Assembly (NCBI RefSeq): GCF_001406815.1
Contig: NZ_CVRR01000004.1
Span: forward strand, 1 to 64,000
DNA length: 64,000 nt
Direction of reading: 5' to 3'
Source: Roseburia faecis
GTDB taxonomy: Bacteria; Bacillota; Clostridia; Lachnospirales; Lachnospiraceae
The first letter of the stretch is position 1. Each line of letters starts with the position of its first letter. This document shows positions 54,291-62,145 of the stretch, piece after piece. The notes beneath the pieces are model-generated. The model worked only from the letters and a program-made list of their open reading frames with translations. It had not been told where the DNA came from and made no database searches. The translations under genes were made by a program, and so were the position numbers.

Positions 54291-55774
54291 GTTATCGCCT
54301 CCCCTGTTACGTTGTGCACCGCCGGAATCACGATCGTCACCTGCGTCCCTTCCCCCGGTCTGGATGCAATCTTTACCCCATATTCCGCGCCAAAATACAT
54401 GTGCAGGCGTTCATTGACGTTTGCGAGTCCAAAGCCACGATCCGTCTGTTTGCATGGCTTTTCAATCTCTTTTTGCAAATCCTGCAGATCGGCTTCCTCC
54501 ATCCCCACGCCGTCATCTGTCACCGTCAGTATCAGCAGATCCTGTTTCTTTTCTCCACGGATACAGATCTGTCCTTTGGAGCGCTTGCATTTGATCCCAT
54601 GATACAGTGCATTTTCTACGATTGGCTGCAATGTCATTTTAGGAATCTGATAGCCATAGAGTTCCGGATCTATTAAAATATGATATTCCATAATATCATG
54701 ATAACGGGTCTCCTGAATCTGCAAATAACTCCTGACATGCTGTTCCTCCATGCGGATACTGATAAATTCCTGACCATGACTGAGTACAAGTCTGAAAAAA
54801 TCAGACAGGGTAACAACCATTTCCGTTGCCTGTTCTGTCTCGTTACACTCAATCAGCCACACAATCGTATCCAGTGTGTTGTATAGAAAATGGGGATTAA
54901 TCTGCTCCTGCAGCAGACGTAAATCTGCCTTCCGCATTTTCTGTTCATCCTCACGCACCTTATTCACCAGAATCTGTATATTTTCCGCCATATCGTTAAA
55001 TCCGTGTGCAAGCACCGCCACTTCATCGTGCGATTTTACGTGTGTCCGCACAGCAAAATTTCCCTCCGAAATCTCTCCGGTCGCATTGTAAAGCTGTCTC
55101 AGCGGGCGTAATATTCCGGACGTAACAAAAAAACCTGCGCCTCCGACAACAATCCCCAGTGCCGCAAGAACTACAGCAAACACAATAACAAATGTGTGGA
55201 TCTGCTGGTTTAAGGTGTTTGTCACAGCCTCCATGTAATTTGTCTGATAATAAATATAGTACTGAATGTCCTCCTGAATCAGTTCTGTCAGGATATAGAT
55301 ATTGTCATCCAGCTGCCGGATGTTCTCATCGTAGCGATCACCCTTTTTGACATTTTCTGCAATATCATCCACACGGTTTTTAAGTGTATCTACATTGCGC
55401 AGCAGACTATCCAGCCACATACGGCTTTCATAATCACTCGTCACATCCCGCAAACCGGTACAGCTCTTCTTCAGGTTCCGGATAAGCACATACGGGTCTT
55501 TAAGCGTCTCATCATTTGCAATATTGTCCATCGAAACATATCCCACAACGACTTTGTAAAGACTTTCATCCATCTGTTCTTTGAATTGAATATTGTAGGT
55601 GTTTGCAATGGTAAGATGATCCACAATCTCATGATATGTCTGGTTGTAATTAGCTATGGAAATTAACAGATATACTGCAATCAGCAGAAATGGCAGCATT
55701 GATGCAGACAGCAATAACAGCAGCTTGCTCCGAATGGAAAACGCTACCTTCTTCGTTCTTCTTTTCTTTTTCAT
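54287..55774 (-). CDS. YesM-type sensor histidine kinase
   Basis: A 495-residue membrane kinase. Membrane segments at about 16-40 and 195-218 flank a ~150-residue extracellular helical sensor; then come a HAMP domain, the phospho-acceptor region LRLLQEQINPHFLYNTLDTIVWLIECNE and an ATPase domain (LQPIVENALYHGIK, DDGVGMEE, GFGLANVNERL). It should autophosphorylate in response to the sugar-loaded lipoprotein encoded next and pass phosphate to the AraC-type regulator. AGGTAGGG precedes the start. Confidence 0.93.
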   Translation of the reverse strand: MKKKRRTKKVAFSIRSKLLLLLSASMLPFLLIAVYLLISIANYNQTYHEIVDHLTIANTYNIQFKEQMDESLYKVVVGYVSMDNIANDETLKDPYVLIRNLKKSCTGLRDVTSDYESRMWLDSLLRNVDTLKNRVDDIAENVKKGDRYDENIRQLDDNIYILTELIQEDIQYYIYYQTNYMEAVTNTLNQQIHTFVIVFAVVLAALGIVVGGAGFFVTSGILRPLRQLYNATGEISEGNFAVRTHVKSHDEVAVLAHGFNDMAENIQILVNKVREDEQKMRKADLRLLQEQINPHFLYNTLDTIVWLIECNETEQATEMVVTLSDFFRLVLSHGQEFISIRMEEQHVRSYLQIQETRYHDIMEYHILIDPELYGYQIPKMTLQPIVENALYHGIKCKRSKGQICIRGEKKQDLLILTVTDDGVGMEEADLQDLQKEIEKPCKQTDRGFGLANVNERLHMYFGAEYGVKIASRPGEGTQVTIVIPAVHNVTGEAIT

Positions 55775-55817
55775 ACCCTACCTTTATTTTGATATACCTC
55801 TCCCTGTCTCCTTGTTG

Positions 55818-55846
55818 ATTATATACCCAATTATGCAAAAGGTCAA
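55818..55846 (-). promoter_or_regulatory. Promoter of the kinase/binding protein/regulator operon
   Basis: Minus-strand TTGACC and TATAAT, 17 nt apart, about 45 nt before the kinase start. It lies back to back with the MATE gene promoter. Confidence 0.75.
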
Positions 55847-55864
55847 AACCCGTCTGCCTGGCTA

Positions 55865-55894
55865 TTGACTTTTGTTTTTGCCCGGGATTATAAT
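55865..55894 (+). promoter_or_regulatory. Promoter of the MATE gene
   Basis: TTGACT and TATAAT with an 18-nt spacer, about 42 nt before the start codon. Confidence 0.65.
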
Positions 55895-55936
55895 CGTGTT
55901 TGCCAGTAAACAGGATAAAAAGAAGGTTTTATAACT

Positions 55937-57283
55937 ATGAAAATAAAGCAGAAAAATACAATTGATATGACCCACGGAACACTGTGGAATAAATTACTGA
56001 TTTTTGCTCTGCCTCTGGCTGCCAGTAGCATCTTACAGCAATTATTTAATTCTGTGGATACCGCAGTGGTCGGCCGTTTTGCAAGCAGCCGTGCATTGGC
56101 GGCCGTGGGAAGCAACAGTTCGCTCATCGCACTGATGATTAATCTGTTCATCGGAATTTCGCTCGGTTCCAACGTAATTATTTCCCGCTACATCGGACAG
56201 AAAGCCGAAGAACATGTAAAAGGGGCAATTCACACCGCCATCGTTGTCGCTTTATGCAGTGGCATTTTCGTGCTTGTACTGGGGCAATTCATTGCCAGAC
56301 CGGTACTGACACTGATGGGAACGCCAAAAGATGTTCTCGATCTGGCAGTTTTATATCTACGGATCTATTTTCTCGGCATGCCATTTATCATGCTTTATGA
56401 TTTCAGTTCCTCAATCCTGCGCAGCATCGGTGACAGCCGCCGCCCGCTGTATGCCCTGATTGCCGCCGGAATCATCAATACCGGACTGAACCTGATTCTT
56501 GTCATTGTATTTCATCTGGGAGTATCCGGTGTCGCAATTGCCACCGTTGTTTCTAATATTGTAAGTTCCGGTATTCTGTTTTATATTTTACTGCATGAAC
56601 AGGAACCAATCCGTGTCAAACTCTCCGGCTTGTCCATTGACTGGGGCGAACTGAAAAAAATTCTGATCATTGGTGTTCCTGCCGGCCTGCAGGGCATGGT
56701 CTTTTCCCTTGCCAACGTCTGCATCCAGAGCATGATTAACAGTTTTGGATCAAACGCTATCGCAGGATCTGCAGCTGCACTGAACTTTGAATTTTTTGCG
56801 TATTTTATGGTAAACGCATTTGCCCAGACTACCGTAACTTTTACGAGCCAGAATTACGGTGCCGGAGATTTTCAGCGGTGCAAAAAAGTATACCGTCTCT
56901 GCATGATTTTTTCCGTGATATTCTGTGGTCTGTTATCCGGTATTTTTGTACTTGGCCGGGACTTTTTCCTTCGCCTGTACACGACCGATCCGAATGTCCT
57001 GACTTTTGCCGTACAGCGCCTTCTGATCGTCACCACACTGGAACTTCTGACCTCCACTTACGAGATCAGCGGCGGTGCCATGCGTGGCTTTGGCCATTCC
57101 CTGACACCGGCTCTGATCACCGTGGTCGGCTCCTGTGTGCTGCGCCTTATCTGGATCAACACCGTCTGCCGTGCCGTACATGAATTCTGGGTTGTTATGA
57201 TTATCTATCCGATCTCCTGGGTACTGACCGGTACGGTTATGATCACGGCGTATCTGCTTCTGCGGCGGAAACTGATGCGTTAA
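55937..57283 (+). CDS. MATE-family efflux transporter
   Basis: A 448-residue cation-coupled exporter with twelve hydrophobic segments. Family marks are LPLAASSILQQLFNSVDTAVVGRFASSRALAAVGSNSS in the first half and the repeated IIGVPAGLQGMVFSLANVCIQSMINSFGSNAIAGSAAA in the second. It may export drugs or metabolites; the substrate is unknown. GAAGG precedes the start. Its stop codon shares bases with the stop of the convergent dipeptidase gene, with no terminator between. Confidence 0.92.
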   Translation: MKIKQKNTIDMTHGTLWNKLLIFALPLAASSILQQLFNSVDTAVVGRFASSRALAAVGSNSSLIALMINLFIGISLGSNVIISRYIGQKAEEHVKGAIHTAIVVALCSGIFVLVLGQFIARPVLTLMGTPKDVLDLAVLYLRIYFLGMPFIMLYDFSSSILRSIGDSRRPLYALIAAGIINTGLNLILVIVFHLGVSGVAIATVVSNIVSSGILFYILLHEQEPIRVKLSGLSIDWGELKKILIIGVPAGLQGMVFSLANVCIQSMINSFGSNAIAGSAAALNFEFFAYFMVNAFAQTTVTFTSQNYGAGDFQRCKKVYRLCMIFSVIFCGLLSGIFVLGRDFFLRLYTTDPNVLTFAVQRLLIVTTLELLTSTYEISGGAMRGFGHSLTPALITVVGSCVLRLIWINTVCRAVHEFWVVMIIYPISWVLTGTVMITAYLLLRRKLMR

Positions 57284-58731
57284 GCATCGGAACGGGCAAA
57301 TGCATTCTTCATCTGTCCACACAGTTCAAACAGAACTTTATCAAGTGTATCGGCAGCTTCTTTTTTTACCATATCTGCCACCGCATTGTTTGCTTCTGTC
57401 TTAAGTGCCATGCGCTTTCCTGCGTCGGTTTCTTTTTCCAGCAGCTTATCATAATGATTGATAATCTCATGTCCTTTAGACAGCACTTTCTCCTGATACC
57501 GCTCGACATGGAACACCGATTTCTTATAAGAGGCATCTGCCATCGCACCAATCATCCGGCTTACCCAGTAAAAATTATCTGTAGAAACTTCTGCTGTCGT
57601 ATTGGCCACATATTCCGGAGTTTCCTCCACCTGCGCATAAAACGGCACCATGGCATTAAAAGCATTGGAGCCATATGCAACCCACTCCAGTACATTGGCA
57701 TCCTCTCCATGCTCCGGGCGGATATGCACAAGACCAACAAAATCATTGCGGTTGATACCGATGGAACGATACATGCCGCGCTGCCCCGGATCTCCATACG
57801 CTCCATATGGATCGTAAGGTGTTCCCTGATAATGCGAAGAAAGCACATATTTCACATCTTCCACCGTAATCCTGCGCTCCGGTACCAGTGTCCATGGCAG
57901 ATCATCGGACTCCGGTGTAAAATCCGCATCCGGTCCATCCCAGTTGTATGTGTGTGGATTCAGGCAACGCAGCATATACCACGCACGCGGTGTATTGTAC
58001 ACATGATCTGCATCGTCATGGCTGCCAAAAGCTTCGCGCGGATTCAGAGTGCCATCCATGGATAGATTCAGGTGATGGTTCGCAATAAACTCCCGCATAT
58101 CTGCAGAACACATATGATTTTCCTGCATGGTAAATGCATCATCCAGATCAAATGCATCAATTCCAAGCTGATTTGGCATAACCACATACGCATCATCCGG
58201 CACACGGCGTGCAATCCAGTGATGTCCGCCAATGGTCTCCATCCACCAGATTTCATTCTGATCGGAAAAGGCAATTCCATTCATTTCATAAGTGCCATAT
58301 GTTTCCAGAAGTTCTCCCAGCCGCTGGACACCCTCTCTTGCATTGTGGATATAAGGAAGTACTAACGATACAATATCTTCCTCTCCAATGCCGTTTTCCA
58401 CCAGCGGATCTGCACCGAGTACACGTGGATTGGATGTGATTGTCTCGGTTGCCGTCATTCCGGTCCGTGCTTCATTAACTCCGCATGCACCCCAGATTCC
58501 TTTCCCTTCCACTGCATTTGGCATAGCTGTATAGCAAAGTGGATTTTCTGGAAGCGGAATTTCTACAGAAGAAAGTACCGCTTTGTATACACGCGGCTGC
58601 TCCTTTGGCTGCACCACAATCATTTTCTTTGGCGTAAAGTGATCATTTCCACCCGCATCATCATTCCTTGCAATCATGGTTGAACCATCATAGGTTGCAT
58701 TTTTTCCTACTAATATCGTTGTACAAGGCAT
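57280..58731 (-). CDS. C69-family dipeptidase
   Basis: A 483-residue peptidase of the N-terminal nucleophile type: MPCTTILVGKNATYDGSTMIARNDD places the catalytic Cys at position 3, exposed after removal of the first residues, with GACGVNEARTGMTATETITSNPRVLGADPLV and GGHHWIARRVPDDAYVVMPNQLGI following, as in PepD enzymes. It hydrolyses a wide range of dipeptides in the cytoplasm. AGGAGAC precedes the start. It is downstream of the Rpn-like gene and a small ORF. Confidence 0.92.
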   Translation of the reverse strand: MPCTTILVGKNATYDGSTMIARNDDAGGNDHFTPKKMIVVQPKEQPRVYKAVLSSVEIPLPENPLCYTAMPNAVEGKGIWGACGVNEARTGMTATETITSNPRVLGADPLVENGIGEEDIVSLVLPYIHNAREGVQRLGELLETYGTYEMNGIAFSDQNEIWWMETIGGHHWIARRVPDDAYVVMPNQLGIDAFDLDDAFTMQENHMCSADMREFIANHHLNLSMDGTLNPREAFGSHDDADHVYNTPRAWYMLRCLNPHTYNWDGPDADFTPESDDLPWTLVPERRITVEDVKYVLSSHYQGTPYDPYGAYGDPGQRGMYRSIGINRNDFVGLVHIRPEHGEDANVLEWVAYGSNAFNAMVPFYAQVEETPEYVANTTAEVSTDNFYWVSRMIGAMADASYKKSVFHVERYQEKVLSKGHEIINHYDKLLEKETDAGKRMALKTEANNAVADMVKKEAADTLDKVLFELCGQMKNAFARSDA

Positions 58732-58762
58732 ATTTTTTGTCTCCTTTTCTTTCTATTTGCCA

Positions 58763-58837
58763 TTACATTTTTATTTCCGGTTGCCAGACGGACAGTTCTT
58801 CTTCATTTTCATAATAAATATGATAATCTTCTCTCAT
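58763..58837 (-). CDS. Small ORF of 24 codons coupled to the Rpn-like gene
   Basis: Starts MREDYHIYYENEEELSVWQ and ends EIKM. Its ATG overlaps the Rpn-like stop (ATGA) and follows AAGGGAG at good spacing. The composition is acidic and aromatic, more protein-like than random. No family is recognised; it could also be the start of a lost gene. Confidence 0.4.
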   Translation of the reverse strand: MREDYHIYYENEEELSVWQPEIKM

Positions 58838-59637
58838 GGAAGCTCCCTTATAAAATATCCTGCTTCTTTCATGGCTTTTGCGAACTTCTCCACCGGCATC
58901 TCTGCCTTTGTTGCTGCAATCTCAAGAGACAGTGTTCCGTCCTGCACCAATGAAAAAAGCATATCATTACGGCCCTTTTCCATCATTTCATTGTCTCTCA
59001 TAAGTAACGTCATGTATTCCACCTTCCATTCCTCATGTTTTTTTGCCTTCAGAACAGCATTTTCAAGCTTATTCACGAATTGGCTATTGCCTGTCTGTCC
59101 TGTCGTAAGCCAGTTTAAAAAGTCCTTCATTTCATCCGATACATCATCTGCATGCCCACCGGCACACAAGAATATTTTCGTTGACTCATCTCCCAATACA
59201 AGTTCTGGTATCTCTTTACATTGATTTTCAAATGTGTACTTGTGTAACCCCTCCTGAAATTGATCAAATGGACAAATAAAGATCACATAGCTCTTTTTCA
59301 GTTCTTTATAATCCGCACCCCTTTCAAGTAAATTTAAATCTATCATTCCCTGATAATATCTCGTACGCTTCGGAAGATTATCTTTTTTGCTCGTCTGCAT
59401 TTCACAATCATACACAATCCCGGAATCATCCTCGCTGTACACATCAAATCGTATGCCCTTTCCATCAGCCGTCATTTCTATTGGTTTCTGTTGATCAAGT
59501 CGGGTGAAAGCACCTACTTTCTTTCCAAGAATAAGTTCTAACAACTCGTGACAGAGTTCCGGGTTCGTTGTCATTACTTTACAGAACATAAAATCATCTG
59601 TAAACGTTAAGTCATCATACTTTTTTGCATTTGCCAT
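58834..59637 (-). CDS. Rpn-family (PD-(D/E)XK transposase-like) nuclease
   Basis: A 267-residue protein. The opening YDDLTFTDDFMFCKVMTTNPELCHELLELILGKKV, then IRFDVYSEDDSGIVYDCEMQTSKKDNLPKRTRYYQGMID, match the Rpn/PD-(D/E)XK transposase family, with the D...ExQ nuclease core present. The C-terminal part (MLFSLVQDGTLSLEIAATKAEMPVEKFAKAMKEAGY) is the usual helical tail. These proteins promote recombination or act as abortive-infection-like nucleases; the role here is unknown. ATG 59637 follows AAGGAGAAG; the frame extends 29 codons upstream without similarity. Confidence 0.85.
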   Translation of the reverse strand: MANAKKYDDLTFTDDFMFCKVMTTNPELCHELLELILGKKVGAFTRLDQQKPIEMTADGKGIRFDVYSEDDSGIVYDCEMQTSKKDNLPKRTRYYQGMIDLNLLERGADYKELKKSYVIFICPFDQFQEGLHKYTFENQCKEIPELVLGDESTKIFLCAGGHADDVSDEMKDFLNWLTTGQTGNSQFVNKLENAVLKAKKHEEWKVEYMTLLMRDNEMMEKGRNDMLFSLVQDGTLSLEIAATKAEMPVEKFAKAMKEAGYFIRELP

Positions 59638-59931
59638 ATCATTCTTCTCCTTCTTCCTTTTGTGAATAGAGAAGACACTGGGAGCATCGATATTGTTATG
59701 AAAGTCTTTTTTATAGTATAACATACACTATTAATTAAGCAATCATTCATCCGCAGAAACAAGCCATTTTCCCAAATGCCATCCCATATTTAATTGTTAA
59801 AACTCGTGGTATTGTAAGCACCTGAACTTCTTGTGCTTTAAACGATTTGTCCAGCCTGTTTTTGACTGAATTTGATTGGTGTGAGTTTTGTAAATATAGA
59901 ATAACGTATCTATCTGTTCTCGTCAACTCAT

Positions 59932-59947
59932 ATTTACAATTGTAAAT
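59932..59947. promoter_or_regulatory. 16-bp perfect palindrome
   Basis: ATTTACAATTGTAAAT. It contains TACANNTGTA, the core bound by BlaI/CopY-type repressors, but no such gene is near and it lies downstream of the nitroreductase gene. Function unknown. Confidence 0.35.
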
Positions 59948-59949
59948 TT

Positions 59950-60001
59950 TCCACTTTCGGAAGTGGCTGGAAAACAGGTGCAGTTACAACACCTATTTCC
60001 C
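59950..60001 (-). terminator. Tandem hairpins after the nitroreductase gene
   Basis: Minus strand: GGAAATAGGTG pairs with CACCTGTTTTCC (small bulges), then CCACTT-CCGA-AAGTGG followed by AAAATTTAC. Together a plausible though not classical terminator. Confidence 0.45.
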
Positions 60002-60013
60002 AAATTTTTATCT

Positions 60014-60535
60014 TTATTTCAAATAGAAGACGCGGTTTTCTTTTCTAGGAATAACATCCGGATAATCCCCGTCCACATAGCCGAGCGCACAGTGTCCGAT
60101 TCCCTCATATTCATCCTCAATCCCAAGGGATGCAAGCAGTTCCCTGCCCCAGCTGCTTTCAAATTCCTCTTTCGCGCGGTGAATCCAGCAGCTGCCGATT
60201 CCCAGATCATGGGCTGCAAGCATCAGGTTTCCCATCACAAGACTGCCGTCATAGACATGTGTCGGCCAGTCTTTTTTTCCTAAAACGATGAGTATTGCCG
60301 GTGCGCCGTAAAACGGATCACCCTCACTTCCCATGATTTCTGCATTTTTCTTTGCGATTTCATCGCGCTTCTCTTTGTTTGTCACCTGAATGATGATGAC
60401 ATTCTGTGCGCCTCTGCCGTTTGCCGCATAGGTTCCCGCTTCAATGATCTGGTCTAAAAATTCCTGTGGGATGGCATCCGGTTTGAATTTACGGATGCTT
60501 CTTCTGGTTTTCATTTCTTCTAATACGTTGCTCAT
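60014..60535 (-). CDS. Nitroreductase-family FMN oxidoreductase
   Basis: A 173-residue flavoprotein. KTRRSIRKFKPDAIPQEFLDQIIEAGTYAANGRGAQN at the N terminus contains the FMN phosphate-binding RRSIR, and LMLAAHDLGIGSCWIHRA is the conserved middle block; HCALGYVDGDYP is near the end. It probably reduces quinones or nitro compounds with NAD(P)H. AGGAGG precedes the start. It follows the truncated AAA-ATPase gene by 41 nt, and may be co-transcribed with it. Confidence 0.9.
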   Translation of the reverse strand: MSNVLEEMKTRRSIRKFKPDAIPQEFLDQIIEAGTYAANGRGAQNVIIIQVTNKEKRDEIAKKNAEIMGSEGDPFYGAPAILIVLGKKDWPTHVYDGSLVMGNLMLAAHDLGIGSCWIHRAKEEFESSWGRELLASLGIEDEYEGIGHCALGYVDGDYPDVIPRKENRVFYLK

Positions 60536-60576
60536 TTTGGTTTCCTCCTGTCAGTCTTCTTTTGTTAATTGCTCAA

Positions 60577-61809
60577 TCACACACGTATGCGTTTTTGTCT
60601 CTCTGTTGTAGTTGATTCCAGCAGATTTTTCGACGCTTCGACAGAATCAATCACCTCATGCCAGTCCATGGTACTGATTGCATTTACATATTCCTGTGAC
60701 ACTTCTTTGTTTGGAATCGACACCGTTTTGTCCATCCAGTGATAACTCAGATAACCCAGATGAACCAGGAGTGTCAGAACATCATCCCGGTTCTGGAATG
60801 TTGTCATATCATTGGAAAATGTCCCTGTATTGATTTCCACACGATCCCCGGCAAGCATCCGCACAATGGCATCTTTTAACCCGTCAAAATTCATCTGGAT
60901 ATAAATTTTTAATGCCTCATATGTTTCGGTCTGATTCCAGTAATTATCATACAGACCGCTTAACATTGCATCGACCACTGATTTCGGGCTGTACATGGAA
61001 TAGATTTTGGGGTTTTCTCCGTCCATTGCGACAAGTTCATAGCCATCATACCACGCCTGCGCTTCTTCAAAATTGCGCTTGTATGTTGCGCACAATGCGT
61101 GCACTTCCTCTTCGGTAAAACCGAAAAACTCCGCCATCTCGCGTGGATTGGTCATGGAATATTCCGTAAACATGTTGAGTGCCGAATGCGAACCGTATTT
61201 TTTTATCGGTAAAATTCCGGTCATGTAGGCAAGTGCCACATATTCCTGATCTTTCATCCATACCCGCAGGAAATCCAGATATTTTTTCTGTGCCTCTTTG
61301 TCCTGCTTGTACTCGCGGAACAGACAGTCCCATTCGTCGATCAGTATGATAAACGGGCACTTCGTATGTGCATATACGTCTTTCATCGCAAACACCAGAC
61401 TGTCTTCTCCATCCATGACATAATCAGGATATCCTCTTTTCAGATCTGCAATCATGCGTTTTTGAAAAACCGCAAGCATTTCATCCATACTGTGCGTCAT
61501 GCTTAAAAATTCCTGCATATTCACTTTCAGCACATCATATTGATTCCGGTATTTCTGATAAGTCTCTGCCTTTGCAATCTGCAGAGTATCAAACAACCGC
61601 GCCGTATCGACGCTCTGATCGTAATATGCTGCCAGCATATCCGTCGCCATAGATTTTCCAAATCGCCGCGGACGGCTGACACAAATATATTTCTGCCGTG
61701 TGTTAACAACCGCATTTATTTTTTCGATTAACCCAGTTTTATCTACATAAATTGCGGAATTTAAGCTCTCCTCAAAGCCTTTGCAGCCCGGATTCAGATA
61801 ACTTCCCAT
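60577..61809 (-). CDS. AAA-ATPase-like protein (DUF1703 family) lacking its C-terminal nuclease domain
   Basis: A 410-residue protein: YVDKTGLIEKINAVVNTRQKYICVSRPRRFGKSMATDML (P-loop-like), then PFIILIDEWDCLFREY (Walker B), MTGILPIKKYGSHSALNMFTEYSM and the AWYDGYEL block, all typical of the AAA-ATPase-like/PD-(D/E)XK nuclease family, common and multi-copy in gut Firmicutes. Family members normally continue for another ~120 residues with the nuclease domain; here the frame ends soon after VIDSVEASKNLLE with an unrelated TERQKRIRV tail. It is probably truncated. ATG 61809 is set by GGAGGTG. Confidence 0.82.
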   Translation of the reverse strand: MGSYLNPGCKGFEESLNSAIYVDKTGLIEKINAVVNTRQKYICVSRPRRFGKSMATDMLAAYYDQSVDTARLFDTLQIAKAETYQKYRNQYDVLKVNMQEFLSMTHSMDEMLAVFQKRMIADLKRGYPDYVMDGEDSLVFAMKDVYAHTKCPFIILIDEWDCLFREYKQDKEAQKKYLDFLRVWMKDQEYVALAYMTGILPIKKYGSHSALNMFTEYSMTNPREMAEFFGFTEEEVHALCATYKRNFEEAQAWYDGYELVAMDGENPKIYSMYSPKSVVDAMLSGLYDNYWNQTETYEALKIYIQMNFDGLKDAIVRMLAGDRVEINTGTFSNDMTTFQNRDDVLTLLVHLGYLSYHWMDKTVSIPNKEVSQEYVNAISTMDWHEVIDSVEASKNLLESTTTERQKRIRV

Positions 61810-62038
61810 GCCTAACACCTCCGTAATGTCATTCGTAACCATCCACCATTTTACCAACAAACCGTTACGACCAGATTTCTGTCTTTAGCATACCACAAAC
61901 ATTCTGTCTTTGCACTTATATTTTTTCCGATATTCTATCCATGATTTTACAAATGGTTCCTGTCCATTGATGTTTTCTGCCCATAATACTTTCTTCATAT
62001 TTTTGGGGTAGGGATTTGTATATCCCGAAAAAATTTCA

Positions 62039-62073
62039 GGGGACATTGTGATTCTTTCCATCACAATGTCCCC
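62039..62073. terminator. Terminator downstream of the GH3 gene
   Basis: GGGGACATTGTGA and TCACAATGTCCCC form a perfect 13-bp stem; on the minus strand a TGAAATTTTTTC tract follows. Confidence 0.8.
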
Positions 62074-62094
62074 TGCTTTAAATTATGTTCTTCC

Positions 62095-62143
62095 TGACAT
62101 TTGAGATTCTCAAAATGCCCGGAGAATCATTCATCAAATGTCA
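62095..62143. repeat. Large hairpin directly after the GH3 stop codon
   Basis: TGACATTTGA/TCAAATGTCA outside and GATTCTC/GAGAATC inside are both perfect, with a 10-nt loop and a 5-nt bulge. It starts 3 nt after the GH3 stop. Likely an mRNA 3'-end structure preceding the terminator. Confidence 0.7.
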
Positions 62144-62145
62144 AC

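Larger units (their letters stand above)
59638..60013. other. Intergenic region without a gene
   Basis: AT-rich, about 375 bp. It holds two hairpins downstream of the nitroreductase gene and a 16-bp palindrome, listed separately. No ORF on either strand looks coding, and no clear promoter for the Rpn-like gene was recognised. Confidence 0.6.

Noticed and set aside
59932-59947. TACANNTGTA palindrome as a CopY/BlaI operator
   Set aside because: No such regulator or copper/beta-lactam gene is nearby and the site lies downstream of a gene; kept only as an unexplained palindrome.
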